A DNA stretch of 6,690 nt from JBDRLV01 sp043812755 (GTDB lineage: Bacteria > Patescibacteriota > Patescibacteriia > UBA9934 > GWF2-40-263): contig JBDRLV010000068.1 in assembly GCA_043812755.1 (NCBI GenBank), positions 1 to 6,690 on the forward strand, in the 5' to 3' direction. Position 1 is the stretch's first letter, and every line of letters starts with the position of its first letter. Made by a program: the position numbers and the translations under genes. Of this stretch, positions 1 through 5,100 are shown piece after piece. The notes under the pieces are model-generated. The model did no database searches and had not been told where the DNA came from. It saw nothing but the letters and a program-made list of their open reading frames with translations.

Positions 1-19
1 TGCCTGAAGTAACTTGAAA

Positions 20-44
20 CAAAAAATCCGACGCGTGTCGGATT
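20..44 (-). terminator. Intrinsic terminator of the left cysteine-rich/membrane unit
   Basis: Read on the minus strand, an 8-bp stem (25-32 pairing with 37-44, core TCCGAC/GTCGGA, loop 33-36) is followed by a short U-tract. It lies 15 bases after the stop of the two-helix membrane gene. The stem and A/T tract are almost identical to the terminator at 836-857. Confidence 0.85.
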
Positions 45-58
45 GTAGGGTTTGGTGT

Positions 59-247
59 TCAGTTGCCACAGATGTCATCATGGCCAGAGAAAGTTTTGCC
101 ACGCAAGTGATTAATTGACAGAAGCATTGCAATGAAACAGAGCATTGCAAATACGATTTCTCCTTTTCCAAGGAAATAGCTAGAACTTACCCCAAAAAAC
201 AAGATCAGCATAATCGCCATAAAGGTAATTATCTTATCACGAATCAT
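59..247 (-). CDS. Small two-helix membrane protein, paralog A (62 aa)
   Basis: No known family recognised. The protein is nearly all membrane: a first hydrophobic helix at about residues 6-22, a short polar turn GKGE (27-30), a second helix at about 31-47, then a polar tail HLRGKTFSGHDDICGN. It resembles in length and layout the products at 867-1067 and 1215-1397, which carry DGD and EGD in the same turn. The ATG overlaps the TGA of the upstream cysteine-rich gene as ATGA, and an AAAGGA ribosome binding site lies inside that gene's end, so translation is probably coupled. A role as membrane partner of the secreted protein is inferred from this coupling only. Holin-like or immunity-like functions are possible but unsupported. 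Confidence 0.8.
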   Translation of the reverse strand: MIRDKIITFMAIMLILFFGVSSSYFLGKGEIVFAMLCFIAMLLSINHLRGKTFSGHDDICGN

Positions 248-771
248 TTTGGGGCTTCCTTTGTCTGCGCAAAGTCCGGCTTTTTGATTTTTGGCTTTGG
301 AAGCTCACGCGTGCAAAGGTTTTTCACACTCGCTTGGGCTTTGCCACATGCTTCCAGATATTCCATTGCCATTTCCGCGAGCCTACATGTTGCGTTTGCT
401 TTGGCACACCACTCTTTTTCTTTGGCTTGTGCAGAGGCGCATCCTGAAAAAGCACGATCGCAAATCGCTTTGCGCATCTGGACAGTATGGGTTGAATCCT
501 GTGTGAACGGCGAGCCTCCAACGTAAAGAGTCAGCATGCACTCGTCATAGCTTGTCATCTTTGATGTGCCATCGTCCCTGACAGCTTGAAAAGCAGGTTG
601 CGCAGGCTTTTCTTCAGGCAGACATCGGCTGATGCTGTTGTGCGCATCCCACTGGCATGAGGTGCCTTCAGAGCACCTGATGTCATTGAGTTCGCAATCA
701 ATCCACGCAAACGCCACTGCGGGCGTAAGCAAAAAACCAGCAAGAACAAGTATTGTGTAAAAAGAACGCAT
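244..771 (-). CDS. Secreted cysteine-rich protein, paralog 1 (175 aa)
   Basis: Function unknown. Residues 1-22 are a classic signal peptide (MRSFYTILVLAGFLLTPAVAFA, likely cut before W23), so the protein should leave the cytoplasm. The mature part has 11 cysteines (26, 33, 39, 50, 78, 104, 111, 122, 129, 142, 153). The first four are spaced C-x6-C-x5-C-x10-C, and cysteines 104, 111 and 122 are spaced C-x6-C-x10-C. Both spacings recur exactly in the paralog at 1394-1894. A Pro/Glu-rich linker (about 51-72) separates the two cysteine blocks, and the tail is Lys/Pro-rich. The start at 771 is preferred over an in-frame ATG at 801 because AGGAGG (779-784) lies just upstream of it and the longer form would translate the ribosome site and the -10 box. 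The odd number of cysteines suggests one free thiol or an intermolecular bond. Confidence 0.88.
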   Translation of the reverse strand: MRSFYTILVLAGFLLTPAVAFAWIDCELNDIRCSEGTSCQWDAHNSISRCLPEEKPAQPAFQAVRDDGTSKMTSYDECMLTLYVGGSPFTQDSTHTVQMRKAICDRAFSGCASAQAKEKEWCAKANATCRLAEMAMEYLEACGKAQASVKNLCTRELPKPKIKKPDFAQTKEAPK

Positions 772-778
772 AATCTCA

Positions 779-820
779 CCTCCTAAAGTTGAGGATAGCA
801 ATTGATTTGTGTTGTGTCAA
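779..820 (-). promoter_or_regulatory. Promoter and ribosome binding site of cysteine-rich paralog 1
   Basis: On the minus strand: -35 TTGACA (815-820), 17-bp spacer, extended -10 TGC-TATCCT (box at 792-797), then AGGAGG (779-784) before the ATG at 771. The predicted transcript would begin almost at the ribosome site, giving a leader of about 15 nt. The layout matches the promoter of the paralog at 1902-1943 base for base in spacing. Confidence 0.75.
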
Positions 821-835
821 CCAATGTATTCAAAT

Positions 836-857
836 AAAAAATCCGACGCGGGTCGGA
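836..857 (-). terminator. Intrinsic terminator of the orphan membrane gene
   Basis: On the minus strand, a 6-bp stem TCCGAC/GTCGGA (842-847 with 852-857) with a 4-base loop is followed by six U. It ends the gene at 867-1067 and sits just upstream of the next unit's promoter. It is nearly identical to the terminator at 20-44. Confidence 0.85.
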
Positions 858-866
858 CAAGTATGG

Positions 867-1067
867 TTACTGAGCCCAGAACGGAGGACCGTCATCTGTA
901 GTTGTTGTATCACTTCTTGTAATAAGAAATAGAGGTATTATTCCGATTGCAACAATTCCAGTAATTACTCCAAAGAAATAATCACCATCTGTAAAGGCCA
1001 CAAAGGCACCAAATCCAAAAAATGCAGTTATGCAAAGGCAGAAAATGGCTTTGATAATTCTTGGCAT
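867..1067 (-). CDS. Small two-helix membrane protein, paralog B (66 aa)
   Basis: No known family recognised. Two hydrophobic helices (about residues 5-25 and 31-52) are joined by a short acidic turn TDGD (26-29); the tail is Thr/Asp-rich and ends DDGPPFWAQ. The turn and size link it to the products at 59-247 and 1215-1397. Unlike those, it is transcribed alone, without a cysteine-rich gene before it. The ATG at 1067 is chosen because GGAGGA lies about 5 bases upstream; an in-frame ATG at 1088 would add MHITGGS, which merely translates that ribosome site. It has its own promoter at 1134-1162 and terminator at 836-857. It may be a module that lost its secreted partner, or a free-standing relative. 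Confidence 0.78.
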   Translation of the reverse strand: MPRIIKAIFCLCITAFFGFGAFVAFTDGDYFFGVITGIVAIGIIPLFLITRSDTTTTDDGPPFWAQ

Positions 1068-1133
1068 GGATCCTCCAGTAATGTGCAAAGGACAAGTTTG
1101 TGATTGGTAAGACTGCTTATTGCTTCCAGATCA

Positions 1134-1162
1134 AAGATAGCAGTAATTAAGATTTGCGTCAA
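1134..1162 (-). promoter_or_regulatory. Promoter of the orphan membrane gene
   Basis: On the minus strand: -35 TTGACG (1157-1162), 17-bp spacer, extended -10 TGC-TATCTT (box at 1134-1139). The motif closely matches the promoter at 792-820. The leader to the ATG at 1067 is about 60 nt, much longer than in the two paralogous units, and I see no clear structure in it. Confidence 0.7.
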
Positions 1163-1179
1163 TTGAGCTTGCATGAATT

Positions 1180-1206
1180 AAAAAACCCGACTTATGGTCG
1201 GGGTTT
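1180..1206 (-). terminator. Intrinsic terminator of the right cysteine-rich/membrane unit
   Basis: On the minus strand, a GC-rich stem CCCGAC/GTCGGG (1186-1191 with 1197-1202, loop 1192-1196) is extended by A-U pairs around one bulged base and followed by a U-tract. It starts about 9 bases after the stop of the gene at 1215-1397. The CCGAC core is shared with the two terminators to its left. Confidence 0.8.
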
Positions 1207-1214
1207 ACGATAGG

Positions 1215-1397
1215 TCAATCGAACCTTGGATTATATTCTTCGCTTTCGTTTTTCTTTGGGCGAAGCATGCTTAATGAACCAATTGCAAGGAAGAGGAAAA
1301 TGAACGGTGTTACATGATCGCCTTCTTTATATGAAGTCCATGCAAGAAAAAGCATGACTGCAGTCACACAAAGTGATGTGAGAATTCGCCAGATCAC
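1215..1397 (-). CDS. Small two-helix membrane protein, paralog C (60 aa)
   Basis: No known family recognised. Two hydrophobic helices (about residues 4-21 and 29-45) flank a turn KEGD (24-27); the tail RPKKNESEEYNPRFD is charged. Starting at the GTG at 1397 gives a 60-aa protein beginning MIWRILTS, close in length and layout to paralog A, which begins MIRDKIIT. This GTG overlaps the upstream TGA as GTGA, and AAGGA lies about 9 bases upstream inside the end of the cysteine-rich gene. The open frame continues to an ATG at 1451, but that start would overlap the upstream gene by 58 bases and add a polar stretch that the paralogs lack. As in the left unit, coupled translation suggests that the two products are made in fixed proportion. 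Confidence 0.75.
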   Translation of the reverse strand: MIWRILTSLCVTAVMLFLAWTSYKEGDHVTPFIFLFLAIGSLSMLRPKKNESEEYNPRFD

Positions 1398-1894
1398 TTT
1401 TTCTTTTCCTTTTTGAGCATGGCCTCGTATTTGGAATAAGGCATGCTGCATAGATTCATATTTTTGGGGTAGCTACATTTGTACTGAAGTGCTTCTAGCT
1501 CTTCGTAAAATACCCCAGAAGAACCATCCTCAGCAAGTTCTTTTTTGGAGATCTCAATTGCTTGAATGCATGCTTCTTGTGCATCCTCATAAACCTTCAT
1601 GCACCCAGGAAACAGTTTTTCGCACTGTGCAGGAACTGCTTGACGACACTGCTTTGTATTGCACTTTCGGTACAAAGGCGTTGTGCACATACGGTAAGTG
1701 TAGAATTCAGGTTTTCCATTTTTCGGTTCTTCTTTCTTCACACACGTGTGCATACGGTCTTTGTCGACCCATGTGCACTCATAACCATCCTTGCATGTGT
1801 ATCCCTCTGAAGTGCAGTCTACCTTTGCCTGCGCTTGGGTTGGGGTTAAAGCGAACAAAGCCAAAATGGCCAAACTCATAAATAAAGATCTCAT
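1394..1894 (-). CDS. Secreted cysteine-rich protein, paralog 2 (166 aa)
   Basis: Function unknown. Residues 1-23 form a signal peptide (MRSLFMSLAILALFALTPTQAQA, cut before K24). The mature protein has 12 cysteines (27, 34, 40, 51, 70, 78, 83, 91, 98, 109, 140, 149). Cysteines 27-51 are spaced C-x6-C-x5-C-x10-C and cysteines 91-109 C-x6-C-x10-C, both identical to paralog 1, with shared residues such as C[ED][KR]xFxGC. Two cysteines (78, 83) have no counterpart in paralog 1. The C-terminus is very Lys-rich (MLKKEKKK). AGGAGG (1902-1907) is 7 bases upstream of the ATG. An even cysteine count and secretion suggest a disulfide-stabilised fold. Adhesin, toxin-like, inhibitor or matrix roles are all conceivable; none can be supported from sequence alone. 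Confidence 0.88.
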   Translation of the reverse strand: MRSLFMSLAILALFALTPTQAQAKVDCTSEGYTCKDGYECTWVDKDRMHTCVKKEEPKNGKPEFYTYRMCTTPLYRKCNTKQCRQAVPAQCEKLFPGCMKVYEDAQEACIQAIEISKKELAEDGSSGVFYEELEALQYKCSYPKNMNLCSMPYSKYEAMLKKEKKK

Positions 1895-1901
1895 TTTCTA
1901 A

Positions 1902-1943
1902 CCTCCTAAATTGGAGATTAACAGTAGATTTGTTCGTTGTCAA
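1902..1943 (-). promoter_or_regulatory. Promoter and ribosome binding site of cysteine-rich paralog 2
   Basis: On the minus strand: -35 TTGACA (1938-1943), 17-bp spacer, TGT-TAATCT as a weak extended -10 (box 1915-1920), and AGGAGG (1902-1907). Every element is at the same distance as in the unit at 779-820. The predicted leader is about 14 nt, so the ribosome site would lie at the very 5' end of the transcript. Confidence 0.68.
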
Positions 1944-1979
1944 TAATAATTAATTGATTTGTTGGTATATTATTGACAA
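1937..1979. repeat. 12-bp perfect inverted repeat between divergent promoters
   Basis: TTGTCAATAATA (1937-1948) and TATTATTGACAA (1968-1979) are exact reverse complements separated by 19 bp; equivalent positions are 31 bp apart, about three helical turns. Each arm contains the TTGACA -35 box of one of the two divergent promoters. It could be a two-site operator, a pair of AT-rich UP-like elements, or a duplicated promoter arm. Confidence 0.75.
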
Positions 1980-2020
1980 AAAATTTTATATTTGGTAATA
2001 AAAGTACAGCTTTTTACAAT
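1973..2020 (+). promoter_or_regulatory. Promoter region of the OPT transporter
   Basis: Two overlapping candidates are visible. The first is TTGACA (1973-1978), 17 bp, then TGG-TAATAA (box 1996-2001), which has a perfect -35 and an extended but poor -10. The second is TTGGTA (1992-1997), 17 bp, then TACAAT (2015-2020), which has a weaker -35 and a better -10. Either gives a leader of about 55-75 nt before the ATG at 2081. Confidence 0.6.
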
Positions 2021-2080
2021 CAAGAGGGCAGGCGCTTGGTTTTATGTTGGGTAACTGGTTAATGGTGTAGAGGAGGTAGT

Positions 2081-4003
2081 ATGATTCAAGAACTGACACC
2101 AGAACAGAAGAAAAATTGGACCTTGAAACAGAAGGATGAGTGGTGGCTCAAGAACGTTTACCGTGGTGACATGCCACAGTTGACGATTCGATCAGCTATC
2201 ACTGGAGCACTGCTTGGAAGTGTTCTTTGCCTCACCAATCTCTACATCGGGATCAAGACAGGGTGGACGCTTGGGGTTGGGATCACGTCGGTGATTCTTT
2301 CTTACGCTGCGTTCAAGATGCTTGCCAAGGCTGGCCTTGGCAAGGAGATGACTATCCTTGAGAACAATGCTATGCAGAGCTGTGCAACTGCTGCTGGTTA
2401 TATGACTGGCCCGCTTGTTGCAAGCATTCCTGCATACATGATGATCACAAGCAAAGTGCTTCCGCAGTGGCAGGTTATCACTTGGGTGTTTGCCCTTGCT
2501 CTGATGGGAGTGTTGTTTGCATTCCCGCTCAAGAAGCGTTTCATCAATGATGAACAGCACGATTTTCCGGAGGGTAAAGCCTGTGGTGTTGTGCTCGATG
2601 GTTTGCACGATGAAAAGCAAGCTAGTGACAGTTTGCTCAAGACTCGCATTTTGTTGATTGCAGGTTCGATTGCTGCTGTGTTTACGTATCTGCGCAGTGA
2701 GAAGCTTATGGATCTTATTCATCTCAAGTTTCTCACCATTCCAGATTATCTTGAAGACATCCTCTTCAAGTTCACAACTTGGCGACCAACGATCTTTGGA
2801 AGCAAGTTCCAGGATCTTACCATTGGGATTGAGACTGACCTGGCCATGTTTGCGGCCGGAGGTCTCATGAGTGTGAAAACAGGTGTGTCACTCATTGTTG
2901 GTGCTTTCATCAACTACTTCATTCTGGCGCCGTATCTCATCAAGATTGGCATCATTGGAGAAGCAAGCTTCAAGGCAATCACAATGTGGTCGCTCTGGGG
3001 CGGTGTTGCGATGATGGCAACTGCATCCATTTTCTCGTTTTTCTCAAAGCCCGCAATGATCATAAGTGCATTCACTGGCATGTTCAAAAAGAACAAGCAA
3101 GAGGACATTCTCAAGGACATTGAGTTGCCGTTGAAGGTGTCTGTGATCGGAATTCCGATCGTCAGTGTGTTCCTTATGATCATGGGAAAAATCTATTTTG
3201 GAATTTCTCCATGGCTCACCATGGTTGCAATTCCTCTCATCTTTGTCTTTACTCTGATTGCTGTGAATTCAACAGCGCTGACTTCCATCACGCCAAGTGG
3301 TGCGCTCGGCAAGCTCACCCAGGTCACCTTTGCGGTGATTGCACCTGGACAGCCTGTTGTGAATATCATGGCAGCCGGTGCATCTGCTGAGTCTGCTGGC
3401 AATTCCTCAAACCTGCTCATGGACATCAAGCCTGGCTACATGCTCGGCGCAAAACCGCGCCATCAGGCTGTGGCGCACGTTATTGGCGCATTTGTGGGTA
3501 TCTGCGTGGCAGTCCCAGTGTTTTACATGCTTTTCAATGGTGACATTTCAATGTTTGGTTCCAAGCAGATGACAATGCCCGGGGCAACCATTTGGAAGGC
3601 TGTTACAGACGCTCTGTCTGTTGGACTCAGCGCATTGCATCCGACCGCACAAGTTTCTGTGCTGATTGGTGGAGTGCTTGGTGTGGTGCTTGAGTGGTGC
3701 AATCAGAAGTTCAAGTGGTTCCCAGTTTCTCCTGTGGGGCTTGGGCTTGCGTTCATTCTACAGTGCTCAACAAGCTTCATCATGGCAGCTGGTTCCATCA
3801 CTTTCTGGGCAATTGGGAAGTTCTATGAGTCCAAAGATCCCAAAGACGCTTTGTTGACTCCTGAACAAAAAGAAGCGAAGGAACCAAAGACGCTCCTTTT
3901 CAAAGTCGCAGTGAAGAACCATGAAACTCTCTGTGCTGGCCTGATCGCAGGCGCTGCGCTCATGGGCATTGTTTCATTGCTCGTTACCAATATGCTGAAG
4001 TAG
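2081..4003 (+). CDS. OPT superfamily transporter (oligopeptide or metal-chelate uptake)
   Basis: A 640-aa inner-membrane protein with many hydrophobic helices. Family-typical stretches are NLYIGIKTGWTLGVGITS (53-70), ENNAMQSCATAAGYMTGP (94-111), DFPEGKA (161-167), LLMDIKPGYMLGAKPRHQ (445-462) and SPVGLGLAFILQ (550-561). These match prokaryotic OPT/YSL-like proteins, which import short peptides or metal chelates, generally with protons. The substrate cannot be read from the sequence. The length fits a complete bacterial family member, with no frameshift. AGGAGGT lies 7 bases before the ATG, a strong start. The cytosolic N-terminal and late C-terminal segments both contain LTPEQK (5-10 and 592-597). 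The gene is alone in its unit, with a divergent promoter region upstream and a strong terminator downstream. Its shared control region with the cysteine-rich gene suggests linked regulation. Confidence 0.95.
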   Translation: MIQELTPEQKKNWTLKQKDEWWLKNVYRGDMPQLTIRSAITGALLGSVLCLTNLYIGIKTGWTLGVGITSVILSYAAFKMLAKAGLGKEMTILENNAMQSCATAAGYMTGPLVASIPAYMMITSKVLPQWQVITWVFALALMGVLFAFPLKKRFINDEQHDFPEGKACGVVLDGLHDEKQASDSLLKTRILLIAGSIAAVFTYLRSEKLMDLIHLKFLTIPDYLEDILFKFTTWRPTIFGSKFQDLTIGIETDLAMFAAGGLMSVKTGVSLIVGAFINYFILAPYLIKIGIIGEASFKAITMWSLWGGVAMMATASIFSFFSKPAMIISAFTGMFKKNKQEDILKDIELPLKVSVIGIPIVSVFLMIMGKIYFGISPWLTMVAIPLIFVFTLIAVNSTALTSITPSGALGKLTQVTFAVIAPGQPVVNIMAAGASAESAGNSSNLLMDIKPGYMLGAKPRHQAVAHVIGAFVGICVAVPVFYMLFNGDISMFGSKQMTMPGATIWKAVTDALSVGLSALHPTAQVSVLIGGVLGVVLEWCNQKFKWFPVSPVGLGLAFILQCSTSFIMAAGSITFWAIGKFYESKDPKDALLTPEQKEAKEPKTLLFKVAVKNHETLCAGLIAGAALMGIVSLLVTNMLK

Positions 4004-4013
4004 TATATTACTC

Positions 4014-4038
4014 ACCCGTAGATTTCTGCGGGTTTTTT
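4014..4038 (+). terminator. Intrinsic terminator of the OPT gene
   Basis: An 8-bp stem (4014-4021 with 4026-4033, core ACCCG/CGGGT, including one G-U pair) with a 4-base loop is followed directly by six T. It starts 11 bases after the stop. Confidence 0.9.
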
Positions 4039-4043
4039 GTTTC

Positions 4044-4094
4044 TTGACGAATACATAAAAAGTTGCTTAACTTAAATTGCGACCAGCTTATACT
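4044..4094 (+). promoter_or_regulatory. Candidate promoters of the orphan membrane-anchored gene
   Basis: TATACT at 4089-4094 is a good -10, but its -35 at 17-18 bp is poor. An alternative is TTGACG (4044-4049), 17 bp, then TGC-TTAACT (box 4067-4072). A small dyad CTGCC/GGCAG (4093-4097 with 4103-4107) overlaps the expected start of transcription and could be an operator. Confidence 0.45.
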
Positions 4095-4115
4095 GCCACG
4101 TCGGCAGAATGCTAG

Positions 4116-4135
4116 CTCCTGGCATTTTTCAGGAG
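4116..4135 (+). promoter_or_regulatory. Leader hairpin before the orphan gene's ribosome site
   Basis: CTCCTG (4116-4121) pairs with CAGGAG (4130-4135) around an 8-base loop that ends in five T. It covers one AGGAG and leaves AAGGAG (4139-4144) free, 6 bases before the TTG at 4151. It may tune translation of this gene. Confidence 0.4.
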
Positions 4136-4150
4136 TATAAGGAGAAAGAG

Positions 4151-5029
4151 TTGAAAAAGGAGGATAGAGAGTTTTTGGTGGCGGTCGCAACTGGAGCCCG
4201 CAAGCTCCTCTCAACTGCGTTGTCTTTCGTTCTTACAGTAGCAGTGATTGCTGCAATGGGAGTCTGGGCATGGCGTGACTATGTCTGGGAGCAATCAGTG
4301 TTTAAGGCAACGTACGAGCACACAGAAGATTTTCCCATGATCGGCGGTGTGCTCTCCCTCTTCTGTGCTGTGTCAAACTATGAGGATCTCAAAGAAGACA
4401 TTGCTGACCTCAAAGCGTTTCGCAGACACGCACAGCACAAACTCGCCTCGTGCAAAAGAGGGCCTCTAGAGTTTTACGAGTGCTACCTTGAGTACGAGCG
4501 AGCCAAGCGCGACATTGGTACCTACGTGGGTGGTTACGAGCGCGCAAAGCAACTGTACAGTGTGGTTGATGGTTTGCAGACTGTTTTCTCAGACGCACAC
4601 AAGATCGCGCGTGCGCTACCTGCAACCGAGAATGTTCACAAGCCTATTAAAGACGGACTTGTATCAATCACTCAGTACTTAGATGGCCTTACTACTTCAG
4701 ATCTCATTTTCAACACAAAAGAAGTTGAAGCTGAGGTCAAGCGCAGGATTGAAGAACTGCGCGATCCGTTTGAGGAGTGGGTCATACATCTCGCCGGTCA
4801 TTTTCCTGGGGTTACGATTCCTGCTGTTGCCGTGGCATACGCTTATGAGGACGGGTGGGCTGGTTCACTCGTTTTCGCACAGAAGTTTTTCCAAGAAGGG
4901 CGTGTGTATGACTACATGTTGGAATCAAAGACTTTCGCATACGCGCGGAGTCAAGGTTGCCTAATGGATTCAGACCTTTTCCCATCAAGCTCAAGGCCTT
5001 GTGATTTTGAAGAAAAAAGTTGTATGTAG
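4151..5029 (+). CDS. Orphan membrane-anchored protein with six cysteines (292 aa)
   Basis: I do not recognise a family. A charged N-terminus (MKKEDREF) precedes one strong hydrophobic helix at about 20-41, suggesting a signal anchor with the rest outside the cytoplasm. The remainder is mainly helical and charged, with a near-repeat YERAK at 115-119 and 129-133, and a more hydrophobic patch at about 213-232. Six cysteines follow the membrane segment (72, 101, 111, 270, 284, 291), three of them in the last 23 residues, which fits disulfide bonding. Start choice: TTG at 4151 has AAGGAG 6 bases upstream; an in-frame ATG at 4109 adds 14 residues but has no ribosome site and lies within a few bases of a possible transcript start. 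Either start is possible. The gene is bounded by terminators on both sides, so it is a single-gene unit. An envelope function is inferred. Confidence 0.82.
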   Translation: MKKEDREFLVAVATGARKLLSTALSFVLTVAVIAAMGVWAWRDYVWEQSVFKATYEHTEDFPMIGGVLSLFCAVSNYEDLKEDIADLKAFRRHAQHKLASCKRGPLEFYECYLEYERAKRDIGTYVGGYERAKQLYSVVDGLQTVFSDAHKIARALPATENVHKPIKDGLVSITQYLDGLTTSDLIFNTKEVEAEVKRRIEELRDPFEEWVIHLAGHFPGVTIPAVAVAYAYEDGWAGSLVFAQKFFQEGRVYDYMLESKTFAYARSQGCLMDSDLFPSSSRPCDFEEKSCM

Positions 5030-5047
5030 CAAGGTCTCCTGCCCTCC

Positions 5048-5075
5048 AGCGCGGACACTCGGTTCGCGCTTTTTT
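5048..5075 (+). terminator. Intrinsic terminator of the orphan membrane-anchored gene
   Basis: Stem AGCGCG/CGCGCT (5048-5053 with 5065-5070), extended inward by three pairs including a G-U, with loop 5057-5061, is followed by a T-rich run. It lies 18 bases after the stop. Confidence 0.88.
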
Positions 5076-5078
5076 ATT

Positions 5079-5100
5079 TTTAATCACACAGTGGTATGAT
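5079..5100 (+). promoter_or_regulatory. Candidate -10 sites for the GrpB/zincin unit
   Basis: Only about 20 bases separate the upstream terminator from the first ATG. TTTAAT (5079-5084) and TGG-TATGAT (box 5095-5100, extended -10) are the only -10-like sites seen, and neither has a good -35. The second would overlap the ATG at 5096 and push initiation downstream. Confidence 0.3.

Noticed and set aside
284..526. Plus-strand open frames opposite cysteine-rich paralog 1
   Set aside because: They are shadows of the minus-strand gene, which has stronger support from its signal peptide and paralogy.
1489..1881. Plus-strand open frame of 130 codons
   Set aside because: It lies wholly opposite the cysteine-rich gene at 1394-1894, which has a signal peptide, ribosome site, promoter and a paralog. 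The plus-strand frame has no ribosome site and reads as low-sense, Cys/His-rich sequence.
59..1894. Bacteriocin or toxin-immunity operon
   Set aside because: Coupled small membrane proteins invite this idea, but there is no double-glycine leader, no dedicated peptidase or ABC exporter, and the secreted proteins are large with ordinary Sec signal peptides. It is retained only as one possibility.
2192..2722. Minus-strand open frame of 176 codons inside the OPT gene
   Set aside because: It is antisense to a full-length, family-matching transporter, has no start signal, and its product has no coherent domain character.
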